This document shows positions 44,095-54,908 of a stretch of DNA of 64,000 nt, piece after piece. The position numbers and the translations under genes are program-made. The notes under the pieces are model-generated. The model was not told the origin of the DNA. It saw only the letters and a program-made list of their open reading frames with translations, and ran no database searches. Source of the stretch: Thelonectria olida (lineage: Eukaryota > Ascomycota > Sordariomycetes > Hypocreales > Nectriaceae); contig JAGPYM010000018.1 in the NCBI GenBank assembly GCA_020736575.1, positions 372,001 to 436,000 of the forward strand. The letters are read 5' to 3'. How positions within the stretch are numbered: the stretch's first letter is position 1; each line of letters begins with the position of its first letter.

Positions 44095-46078
44095 CTACTC
44101 GTTACTTGATTCCCCCAAAATTCCCTCTTCGACGACTTTGACCTTGACCTTCATGCCCCAAGGGTCTCCCTTAGCACCGGCAATCCAGTTCTTCTTCTTG
44201 CCCGCCTTTTCAACCTCTCTCGCAAATTCTTCAAGCGTCTCCTTGGTCCTTGCGGGGTCGTTCTTGGTCTTCTGGACGGAAATGGTAAAGATGATTCCCT
44301 CCCTTTCCTTCGACTTTCCCATTGTCCACGACCATTGAGAAGAAAACACCACACGAGCCTTGCTCTTGTCAATTTTCCCAGCTGGATACAGCATCGTAAT
44401 GAGGTATCCAACTCTGCCTAGATACGACGCCCACCAGACCTCCTCGGGAGTAATGAGTCTTCGCAGGGAATCCCTAAACTCCACCTCTCGGGGTGGTAGC
44501 TCGCCTCGATATCTAGCTTCCAGCATCAGCGAGAGCCTGGCGCGATCCTGGTGCGATATGCCGTGGACGGTGGACATTATTCCCACGCTCGTCGAATACA
44601 GCGCTGCGGTCGAAGCCGTCTCTACAGACATGAACATGTGGGCGTACATCGAGTTGGCGAACGAGTCAATGACGTGCTCGCCAAACTCCTCCGGGAATCG
44701 CTTGGTCTCGTCCTGTGACGGCTTTGGGATGGCATTCTTGAGCATCTGCTGGATTAAATTTCGTGCTCCTCGCGCAAACAATCCAGTGGCCACTTCCAAC
44801 GGAGCCTGCTTGCGAACCGAGGCTGGCAGCTGTTTGAAGAGGTACCCCTCACGAACGCCGCCTTGACAGAAGTGCGCCTCCTTGATGCCGTGAGGAATGG
44901 CTTTCGCGAGGACGTTCACCAGGAATGCGACAGCGGGGACCTGAGAGCGCCGACGGTCTGAGACGCGAAAGACGTTCTTGGCAGCTCGGGCGACCTCCTT
45001 GAGAGTTTCGGTATCCTCAAACTGTCCCTTCTCGGCTGTGTATCCATTGATGATGGATATGGGATAATGCCTCCCGTGCACCTGGTTAAGATACAGCAGT
45101 AAATATCCCCAGCCGCGAAACCCGCCCCCAGAGAGATAGATTCTAAATCCGCCGTCTTTCTCGGCAGCATCGATGAGTTCGTCAGGGACCTGTAAGTGAT
45201 GGTACGCATCCCTAAACTTCTCAATCATCTCCCCACGGAACTCGTTGAGGGCCACCTCTGCTTCCGACTTGCTTCTCCCCTGTCGCAGATCGCGAAGCTT
45301 CTTCGTCAAGGCTGCAGCTCCATACGGGAAGCTGAAGGCGCCGTGCGGGCTGATTCTGATGTCCGAGCCCTGGCTGAGCATCCAGGTAATTTGGGTGCTG
45401 CCTCCGCCCAGGTCCATGACAAGCCCGGCCATGCTGGAGAAGCCGCTGGCGATGCCCAGAGCACCGATCTGGCCTTCCTCTTCTTTTGGAAGAAGCTGCA
45501 CCGACAATTCGGTCCTGTCCTTGATGGCCTTTAAGAATTTGGCCGAGTTTAGAGCTGCGCGCGTAGCTTCCGTGGCGAGGACGTGGATGCGTGTCTTGGG
45601 AGTGCCAAAATCGGCGCAGACGATGATGAATCGATTCAAGGCTGCGCAAACTGAGTCAATTACATCGTCCGGGATTGGGACCTGCTTTCCCGTGTGAGGG
45701 TCGAACTGGCAATCGTATAGCGAGATGCCAGCGCGATAGACCATGACGGCGGGAAGAATGCGGGCAAGGGGAGGCGTCAAGTCCGAGATGGAGAAGCGAA
45801 TGCCATTGCTGTTGATTTCATCGTCAGTTGGCCTATCGCATCGTGTTATCAGCTCATGCTCACCTTCCCATATCCACGACACCGATGAGCTTCTCGCCGT
45901 GGCCCAGCCATGGTGGATGCCAGCCTCCATGGTCAGTTGGGAACGGCCCGAACGGGTTGATTGACTGCGGGAATGTCAAACGATCGATCAGGCGCTCTGA
46001 GAGCTCTTGCTCATCATCAGCCTGGTCGTCAGACTCGGAGACAGCGTCGATCTCTTCAAAGTCGGAGAAATCTTCCAT
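44095..46078 (-). CDS. RTG2: RTG2-like Ppx/GppA family protein
   Basis: Exons 46078-45864 and 45808-44095 give 642 residues. The intron splits the first nucleotide-binding motif, and splicing restores GVVDMGSNGIRFS (around residues 66-78). A second phosphate motif, MDLGGGSTQITWM, follows in the actin-like fold, with EEEGQIGALG upstream and YLSGGGFRGWGY downstream. In yeast Rtg2 senses mitochondrial state and frees the Rtg1/Rtg3 activators in retrograde signalling; the bacterial relatives hydrolyse polyphosphate and pppGpp. Filamentous fungal members are generally annotated as retrograde regulation protein 2. The first 30 residues are an unusually acidic extension (MEDFSDFEEIDAVSESDD). The C-terminal 250 residues form the fungal-specific half. 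Function in this fungus is inferred. Confidence 0.9.
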
Positions 46079-47987
46079 GTCGTCATGTGGTTGTGTATTG
46101 TGACTTCTTTCAGATGAGGGGTTGCTCGAGGGAAGGAGTTATAAAGTCAATGCGTAGCACAATAAATCGCTTTATTCAATTGACAGGTCTTTTTAGCCTT
46201 GAACCTTGTCGTATCAACAATCATCATGCTTTTAAGCCTCTGTCGTATTGGCATGAAAATGAGTTCAGACTAGATGCATCTTGTGGAAGATGGCTGGAGG
46301 CCACGCACCTGCATCGCAACTCAAAGACGCCAGCACGTTGCGCCCGTTTTCTGGCCATTCTCTTTATTAGTTCGTTGAATATGATTGAGGGTATTGATTG
46401 AATTGTGTAGCAAGCCACCCTCACTCATTGCATGGCGGGGTTCAATGTCTCACTCTTTCTTTCATGGCATGGAAGGCTCTCTCCGTTCTCACTAATTATT
46501 GCGGTAAGCCTCAACTGCCGCAATTCACAATGACGTCGTTGTTGAGCTAGCGCCTTGGCCTTGCAACGTCTTTGCTCGTGAGTAATTCAATCTATCGTTT
46601 TATCAGAAAATCATGTGGGAAGTATGTGGTCGATATTCACATCGACACTCGCATGAAGCAGAATAAATAACTATACTCGTCTTCATCTCTCTCGATAGAT
46701 GTGACTTTCAGATATTGGAGATAAGCTGCCATCCGTGTTGATTACCAATGTGCAACTCGGCTCAATTCAGCTCTATCTGAGGGGCCAATGAGGGCGATTG
46801 CGTGAAGAAACACTCTTGCGGCTGAGGAGTAGCGCCCTGCAAGCCCCAACTATGTCATACTGTCAGCATCCGGGGGTTGAATATGGCAAGCCGGCAGCTG
46901 GCGTCCCAAGCTAAATCATGCCCAGATGAATTGACCTATGAGAATTGATCGGCCAGGCCGTAGCGTGCAGGATACATTTGTGCAGTATGAAAGAGCTTGA
47001 TAATATGTATAAATCCTAGTCTGGTCGATAAAGTTTGTCATAACGAGCAGAATATTTGGACATTGGTCTTGCACCCATCAACTGTTACTCAGGAGCTTAC
47101 GAAAGGATCGGCCTCTTCATTAAGTGGTCTATCGGATAGCGGAAGTATGACTTGATGTCGAACAAACTAGCCGTACAATAGGACAAGACGTACCAAATCA
47201 ATAAGCAAAAAGTTTGTGAAATTCATATTTATCGTCTTGGAAAGAAGCCTCAGTATGATCAGGAAGACGATCTGCGTATGTAAACATCGACTGGGAACGT
47301 TCGCAATTGACGGCTACTAACGACGTTACATAGTGCAACCAGAGCCTGTTCAGCTGAGCAGTCCTACGCCAGCCTTTCTCTTTTTGGCTTGAAAATGCAC
47401 CTTTTCATGCACCCTTATGCATTGAGACCCGATAGTCTCCGAAAGTAATTCGTCTGACCACCACCGAGGATTTGAGCTGACGTTGAATTCCTGGTTATGG
47501 AATAGTCTTTGACGACGAACGCCAATAGAGTGACCATTCATTCATATGCTCAACTATTCGCCAGGTCTCGTCTTTCTGACTCTAATTGCCGAAATCCCGT
47601 TGCTCATCAACGGTATTCGTAGTTTCTCCATTTGAATAGCATGGGTGGCGTGATGCATTGACTAGTCTCTCTTCAAGGTCGACTCTTCGGTTGAAAGAGC
47701 ACTACCACCAGTGCCACGGCTCTAATTGGATTATTCATCACAGGCGTTGAACCTGGGCGCAAGTTTGCGACCACCCTATAAACTAACGGCCGTTTGATTT
47801 GATCGTCTGAACGCCACGGCACCAGAAAGCTGCAGACAACACCACAAGTCTCATTTCCGCTTTCGCAACCGACGTGCGGCTGACTGTCGTCACGTTCCGC
47901 GCAGGGTATTTATTAGGTAGGCTACCTGACACTTGAGCTGAGTCGGCAGTTCTTCAACAGTATTCGCGGTGGTCGACCGACTTCACC
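46079..47987. other. 1.9-kb gene-free divergent region
   Basis: Between the starts of the RTG2-like and ankyrin/CorA-like genes. AT-rich in 46400-47600. All frames are short. No tRNA-like box pair or repeat was recognised. Confidence 0.5.
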
Positions 47988-50900
47988 ATGACTGTTCCAC
48001 TGCTATCACTATCGGAGAAACAGACACCGCCGAACAAAGCACGCTCGATTGGGGGCAATTCAGTGCTAACCGTCAAGCAGCAAGCGAAACTCGCCAATGC
48101 CCCGACGACCTTAGACGACTGGAAGGCGCGAGTCGAATATGTGCTTAGAAGCCCTGTCGACGACGCCAGTAAAACCCAGCTCAAATGGCTCCTGGATGAG
48201 GAGGTAACTGCCAGGCTGGCTGGCAAATCGAAAAGCGAAACCAGCGGCAAAGCTGCCATCGTGGAGCTTCTTGACATTGGATCATCACCTAAACCGGCTG
48301 ATAAGTCAAGGGACGATGATGCCTTTAACGGCGTCTTCAACGAGCTTCTTCTAAAGGCAATCGACGGTGGAGATCCGGACTTCATACTCGTCTTCATTAA
48401 GAGTGCCGATTTCAAACCGAATTACAAGTCAGGGGTGACCCAGACCACAGCTTTGCACAGAGCCGTCGAGAGGCACGACAAGGACACTGCCACTAAGATT
48501 ATACGGAAGCACCCCAGTGTCATCGATGAGTGCGACAAATACGGCCAGACTGCGCTGCACTATGCGGCGAGGGAGGCTGATCGCAACATCATAGCTCTTC
48601 TGCTGGAGAATCGCGCCAACGTCAACGCTTTCGACAGCCAGCATATTTCTCCGCTGCATATCGTTTCTGGCATCGACAAGTGGCCGGCGCGAGACAGTAG
48701 GGTCGATGTTGCGAAAGAGTTGCTAAACAATGGTGCCGAGGTCAATACTAGGGACATCTTTGGTGCGTGGTCTCGAGTATGGGCTATATCCTGTCAAGTT
48801 GTTCTGACGTCTTTTTCTAGGGGAAAGCCCGTTACACGACGCAGCGAAAAGCAAAGACTCGGGCGTCATGAAGATTCTCTTGCAGCACGGCGCCGACGCC
48901 GAGTGCCGCAACTTCCAAGGCCAAACGCCGCGAGACGTCCTCCCCAGAAGCGTCGCCCCGTGGATCCTCGAGCTCCTCACGAGGCCTATCAAGAAGTGGA
49001 ACCCCGACAACCATCTTTCAATCCCGACGACACCGCCGCGGTGCTGGAACAGAGTGTCTAGCGATGCCTCGAGCTCTGCGGGGAGCACCGATACGGATGA
49101 CGGCCCCAGGGATGTTTGCCGGACCTTCTTCGCAACCGTCCACTTCTTCTATCGGCTCTATGGTTACTCGTTTAGTCGCTCGGTTTCCATACACGACCTT
49201 TTGCATGATGATACGGATGGAGGGGAGATGAAGCGACTGGAGGCTGAGTTTATCGACCTCGTCTGCGAAAGGTTCGACAAAGGCCAGAATCATCGGCCTG
49301 AGATCCAGAAGAATATCTGGAAATGGGTTCATTTGCCCGCAAACCAGGTAAGTCTCTCTTAGTATGAACCACATAAAGGAAGAAGCTTACCCATAAACCA
49401 ATGTCACAGATGTCCTGGGTCACGGTTTGTTCTTAACATCATTGATAACATGAGATCTCTGTGTTTCTAACTTGTTTCCCAAAGGACCTGGTGTGGCGTC
49501 TTACCGATGATGGCCAAGGCTTGCCCTCTACTATGGACGACCAACCGATTAAGAGAAAGGAAGCATGGAAGTTTCTGGAGAGAAACGTGACTCAGAAGAG
49601 GGGCGTGAAGCCCGGTTCCTTCACACGGGTTCCTCATGTGAGTCTATCAAAGGCTGTGGTTAAATACGCTCCTCACAATTCTAGGCCGGTGATAAGTTCA
49701 AGCGATCCAGTGAAGGGGCTGCAGAGGGCGACCGAATGCCATCGAAGACGGTTGTAAGTATACCCGAACCTGGACGATTGATTAACCACGCCGCATGCTA
49801 CGGCTCTGGTGTTCACATTTGCTGAGACTGGATTCTCTTAGGGAACTGCACCGAGCGACAGCATTCGCTTCTATCGGCGAGAAAGCTGGAGGAACACAAC
49901 CACATTCTCCGGCGACAAGAAATTCTCCCTCGTGATACCTTACATTGATTTCGAGACCGAGCAGTATCTTGAGCGTCACGAAAGTCAGATCTCGAGTTTC
50001 AAGGAAAAGTGCGAGCTCGAGGAACGATCACTTCCGTTCAACGGACTGTATGGACTCGACAAACCTCGAACTCTAGATGAGTCTTACTATGATATGATCC
50101 CCGAAGAAGAGCTCAGATTACGTGACAGGGACCAGGTCGTCTTCAAGTGGTTCAAGCACATTGTCGAGAACGACGCACTGCACAACGGAGATGAAGCAGA
50201 GAAGCACAACTATGGTACGTCTTCCAGCTTCGTCGTTCACGAACATCGCTGACCACCTGCAGAAGAGGAATGGTTAGAGACAGTGGCACTGCCATCTGCC
50301 GTGGTGGCCTCGACTACCAAACTGGTGAAGGATTCATCAACAGAGGCTGCACAGCTCAAGTTCAGGCCCGAAGATGAAGGAGGAGCTATTAGTCAAGAGG
50401 CCCAAGAGACTGTAATGGCAAGTCGGCGGGCAAGATTATTGATGGTTCATCAGCTCTGGCTTTGGAAGCTGGACCAAGGTGCGCGCCCATGTGATCCTAC
50501 CTACAACAGGTCAAAATGAGGTTAATTGGTGTACTTGCAGATACCGTCATCACGGCCTTTCCAGACAGGTACCACCAGGGAGTCGAAGACACTCTGGTAG
50601 AAACGATCCGCCAAGGAGGCATCGACTCGTACACGAAGCCAGAGCAACTAATCGAGAACATACTCTTTGAGTGCGTTACCTTTCTGGAAGAGTTTAGGTA
50701 TGCTGGACTGGGCATCAACGTGCTCGACATCTTCGAGAGCTCCATCGCCAAAAGGGTAGGCAATGTCACCTTGCAGCACACTTGGGGCTGCCCTATAATC
50801 CAGATTTCCGCAGTGCATCGCTAACGAGAGTTGCTTCTGCGCCCATAGTCTCACCAGGAAGCAATGCGGTACACGGAATTTCGCGACTCCCTAGACCAGG

Positions 50901-51900
50901 GAAAACGCGCGCTCCCCGAGCAGGTTCGTGGCGACATCCGTCTCATACATGAAATCAAAGATATCCGCGAGTAAGTTTTACCCTCATACTGACTGCACCA
51001 AGTAATTACCTTATTGACGAGCATCGTAGCGAGTTGCACCTCATTCTGCGTATTTTTGAGACACAGCTCGGGGTTGTCAAGCAGTTCGCCGATGTATTCT
51101 GGTCGGGAAACAAGCTGGTCGCGAAGAAAGGAAAAGCTTTCATCGAGGACTCGGGTGTCCAGAGACTCATCGACCGCACAAGGGAGCTCGATGAGCACGC
51201 TAAGCGTACACTTGAAGACGTAAGTGGTCTTAAATCTCCTAAGGGGTTGATATTAGGAGCAGCGTGGACTATTTAAGGAGCTGGGACTGACCGATAAATA
51301 CAGCTCGACACTCTCGTTCAGATGAAGCAAGCACAAAGCTCGCTGGAAGAAGCAGCAACCGCTGGTCGACTGAACAACTACATATTCCTCTTCACCCTGG
51401 TCACCATTGTGTTTGTGAGTCGACCCGTGTGTGCATCTCGTAATTACTGATTCTGACTGCCATGTCTCCAGACTCCCCTTTCATTCATGACCAGCTTGTT
51501 CACCCTTCCATTCGATTCGTTTCCTGAGAACAGCGGTGGCGATATCAGAGTCGAGTCAAACTGGATCACTCGCCATCTAGGTAAAATTCCATCCTCCTAT
51601 CCGATGCGCGGACGGGCCGGGGGTTCATTTGAGAGAGCCTAGTTGACTGACTTCTTCATAGTTTACGGTGAGATTGCCAGCCTCGGGGGCATTCTACTCA
51701 TTGGGGCCATAATGTGGCTGTACCGCGAATTCTTCCAGTGGCTATGGAAGAAGTATCCCCCATCTTCCGAGCCCGCTGCTTCTGGATTCGCGAGTTCGCA
51801 TGATCACCGCCACCTTTTCTCTCTTGCTGAACTTGTCAAATCTCGTGGCCGGCAGAAACGAACGTTCAATGAGACTATAGACGACAAGTTTCTGGTCTGA
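47988..51900 (+). CDS. Ankyrin-repeat protein with CorA-like membrane module
   Basis: Thirteen exons, chained with closed phases: 47988-48762, 48821-49347, 49410-49424, 49485-49637, 49685-49753, 49842-50214, 50263-50478, 50541-50755, 50849-50970, 51030-51219, 51304-51414, 51472-51580 and 51662-51900, for 1037 residues. Four or five ankyrin repeats occupy about residues 150-300 (TALHYAAREADRNIIALLLE, SPLHDAAKSKDSGVMKILLQ). A central region has WKWVHLPANQ, MSWVTDLVWR across a 15-base exon, and LWLWKLDQDTVITAFPDR, all typical of fungal ankyrin/CorA-like proteins. A coiled region then leads to two membrane helices near residues 912-932 and 963-982. The loop after helix 1 reads SFMTSLF in place of the transporter signature GMN, so ion transport is doubtful. 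The protein probably sits in a membrane with both long ends cytosolic. Confidence 0.9.
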
Positions 51901-52348
51901 GGAATGGAGATGTTTGAATTTTCTTGACGGGGATATATCTTGCTCTGTCTTCTGCATGGCGATGCAAATAGGGGGAGTCGACAAGTCGACCATGCATCCA
52001 GGCTTTACCATCTTGAAATACCTTCTAGTGCTACAAATTCCCGAAAGACTAACTATCAAGGAGAGCTGTCATGTCTTGATGTACTGTATGAGAAAGAATA
52101 GCGAGCTTCTAGAATGTTTCGACGTCTGAGCGTTTACAAAACGCCAAATATTGGGCCAATACCTTCCCATGTTCAGCTGCCAACCTCATGTCCGTTAAGG
52201 CTTGTTAAAGCTTTTCCACTTCCCAACCTATGGAATGAATGCATCTATGCTTGCACCCGTTGGGTCTAGACTGTATGCTTAATGTCATCTTCTTCGCCTC
52301 GCCGGTGTGCTTTGTAAGTCGATCGATTCGTTCCCAGTCTCGTTCGCC
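51901..52348. other. Convergent 3' region
   Basis: 448 bases between the stop codons of the ankyrin/CorA-like gene and the unknown 696-residue gene; nothing recognised. Confidence 0.55.
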
Positions 52349-54439
52349 TCAACCTCTTCTTCGAATTCCTTTGGGTGACGGCTGCCTTGCGTCCTCGCTG
52401 GTACTCTGCTTCAAATACATCCAAGAGTCACGTATGAATCTGCTTCTACTCTTGGGGAGATATCTGTCGTAGATGTTCATTGACCTTGAGAGGGATCGTG
52501 TAGGGTGTTCCCAAAAGTCGTCCATGTTCAGCTTCTTAGCGAGTGCTCTTCGGATGAAATCTCTTGCAAAGCACGCTTCAGGATCGAATATGGCATTAGG
52601 GTCAAGCCAATCTTGAAAGCTGTCTAGATCATTGAGAAGTTGGCGGCGAGAGTCCTCATCTTTGCAAACGAGATATTTGGATAGGCAAGTCCATTGGAAG
52701 CTGAAGCGATCTGCTTGCAGGTCGTTTCGTAGATGGCAAAGCTTGTCAAAGTAACTGGCTGGGTCCTGCGATGCCACGATTAGTAGCTCCAGGCATAGAG
52801 CTTCGGTTTCGTAGTCTTGGAGCTGCTCTGCCAGTTTCAAAGTCAAGAGAATCGGTTCTGTCGACTCAGGAGACGTTTCCGGTACGTCCCAACCTGGATT
52901 CTCGGCGGCGGCTGGGACATACACCGGAATCTGGATCCCTTGGCCCCAATAGTAAGTCACCCCAGGCAAACCATCGAAGTTTGTTTCGACAGCATCACGA
53001 AAGACTTTTCCTTCTTCCAGGCTTGAAAATGCCGCCTGGAAAGCCATCCATCTGGCAAAAGTGCGGCTCTTCATGTACGCGGGATGATTATGCTTCAGTG
53101 AATTGGCGAGATGTTGTCCATCGTTGAACCAATCCTCTCTCGTCTTAACGCCATCTTTCTGCGAGAAAGATAACATGAGGATAAGCACAACCATGTCTAG
53201 TAGCGCAAGGTTGGTAGATCCGTCCAGTTCGTCCTCGTCATTTATCCAATCTTCAATGAAGCGCCGCGAATGGCCTGGAGTACCATAAAATCCAGTCATG
53301 ATTGATTCAAAGTCAAACCATGGGAATATGGCAGTGAAGAAGTCACGAAAATCCCAGATGCGGTCTTGTTTCAACAGAGTTTCATATGCTTCTTGAAGCA
53401 TGGGCAGCTTCGATTTGGACAATGGGGGTCCGACGTTCCAAAGGCGAGCTTCGCCCAAGATGCGCACGGCGAGTTTGAAGATTTGAATCTGCGACATGAG
53501 TAATGAGTAAATATGTCTCTGCATATATAGGATTTGGTATCCGCCAGGGTTCCAATTGAAGCCTCTTACCTCGGTAGATCCAATCTCCAGCTCGAAGTTG
53601 ACAGTGCGCAACGCCTCGTTAGCCAAACCTATGGCTTGGTGAATCGTGCCTTGACGATGTATCGTACACGTTGCTTCCAATAAATCCCAGTTGAGGCGGA
53701 GAAGACGGAGTTCTTTGGACTTGGCATCGGACTTTGCACCGTCATGCTGTCCTCGAAACCCTTGGCCGTCTCGGCTGGAAGACCTCTTAAACACCAAGTT
53801 CGGTTTAAGAAGACCGAAAGATTTGTAATCGCCCATTTCCAAAAGTGTCTCAGCATACTGAACGAATATGTATGGATGGGTTTGATAGTCTTCGAGATTC
53901 TCCTCGAAGTAGCCAATGGCGGCCCGAAAGTTGCCCAGTCTCTTCAACCGAGAGAATTCCTCCAGTTCATCACCAAAGTCGTCACTGATTGGAAGTTCAA
54001 GATGAACCGTGACATCCCGAGGGTGGTTAGGATCGAAAATAGTCTGGATATCGGGTCCATGAGTTGTCGCAGGCGCAGCAGGCACGCGGGTGGTTTCTGA
54101 AGCCGAGGTCACAACGCGTTTCAATGGTGGTATCTCTCGTATTACTTCTATAGTCCGCTCTCGCTGCACCGTTGGCGGTCGTATCCCTGATTCCACGTAT
54201 GAATAGTCAACGTCTAGGTTGGCATCGTGAAACATGGACTTGATGTCCCGGCGCGGTACAGGTCTGGACGGGTGCGGTCTTGGCGGATGCGATCTCGAGA
54301 ATGGGACCTCCCCGGGCAGCTGGGTTGACTTTCGCTCCCACGTGCGGGCTCTCGTAGTAAAACTTTGTCCGTTAGATGAAGCGTCGACATGTTTGACTGG
54401 CGCTTCAGCACGGCGGCGGAAGTCGACGTAGGAAGCCAT
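52349..54439 (-). CDS. Unknown helical-repeat protein
   Basis: A single exon; I place the start at ATG 54439 (MASYVDFRRRAEA), giving 696 residues, although the frame is open 74 codons further. I do not recognise a named domain. The N-terminal 150 residues are basic and disordered (RSHPPRPHPSRPVPRRDIKS). From about residue 165 the chain is helical and TPR-like, as in FSRLKRLGNFRAAIGYFEEN and YIFVQYAETLLEMGDYKSF. Tryptophan-rich segments follow (WDFRDFFTAIFPWFDFES) and the C-terminus is basic. No signal peptide or membrane helix in the chosen form. It is divergent from the next gene, with a 469-base shared upstream region, so the two may be co-regulated. Role unknown; protein interaction is the natural guess for TPR-like helices. 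Confidence 0.8.
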   Translation of the reverse strand: MASYVDFRRRAEAPVKHVDASSNGQSFTTRARTWERKSTQLPGEVPFSRSHPPRPHPSRPVPRRDIKSMFHDANLDVDYSYVESGIRPPTVQRERTIEVIREIPPLKRVVTSASETTRVPAAPATTHGPDIQTIFDPNHPRDVTVHLELPISDDFGDELEEFSRLKRLGNFRAAIGYFEENLEDYQTHPYIFVQYAETLLEMGDYKSFGLLKPNLVFKRSSSRDGQGFRGQHDGAKSDAKSKELRLLRLNWDLLEATCTIHRQGTIHQAIGLANEALRTVNFELEIGSTEVRGFNWNPGGYQILYMQRHIYSLLMSQIQIFKLAVRILGEARLWNVGPPLSKSKLPMLQEAYETLLKQDRIWDFRDFFTAIFPWFDFESIMTGFYGTPGHSRRFIEDWINDEDELDGSTNLALLDMVVLILMLSFSQKDGVKTREDWFNDGQHLANSLKHNHPAYMKSRTFARWMAFQAAFSSLEEGKVFRDAVETNFDGLPGVTYYWGQGIQIPVYVPAAAENPGWDVPETSPESTEPILLTLKLAEQLQDYETEALCLELLIVASQDPASYFDKLCHLRNDLQADRFSFQWTCLSKYLVCKDEDSRRQLLNDLDSFQDWLDPNAIFDPEACFARDFIRRALAKKLNMDDFWEHPTRSLSRSMNIYDRYLPKSRSRFIRDSWMYLKQSTSEDARQPSPKGIRRRG

Positions 54440-54908
54440 CTTCGATGGGGCTGTAGGAACTCCTCGCAGACCGGTTGAAGGAGATAACGAGCAGGTAAGA
54501 CACAACCCAATGATTCCGCAATGAATAAAGACAGAGAAATGTGAGAGCAAGCCGGGCTGTGCAGCAAAGCCACCTACGCGCGCGGCTTGAATATGCAGCT
54601 TGGCTGACAGAGTGCATCCAGCCCCCAATGTGTAGAGCACCATTACATATTGGGGGCCCATGAACGCTCAAACACAGCTTTCTATTGGCTCATTTAAAGA
54701 GTATCGCTTGATAATCCAGGCGCAGTTTGCACTTTCGGGCAGCCTCGGAACTCGTTTGGGCCTCTGAGGCAGCCGCATGGGAAGCTGAACGTTGAGAAGG
54801 GCATTAGCCAGCTCGATGACTTGCCCTTGAAATTCCTCCCATTCTCTCCCGCTGTGAGATTTCGGCTACAGTGTATGGATCATAATCTCTACCCACAGAC
54901 CAGACTCA
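54440..54908. promoter_or_regulatory. Shared divergent promoter of two unknown genes
   Basis: 469 bases separate the two start codons (54439 minus, 54909 plus). Both promoters must lie here, giving scope for co-regulation. No TATA box or known operator is evident. Confidence 0.4.
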
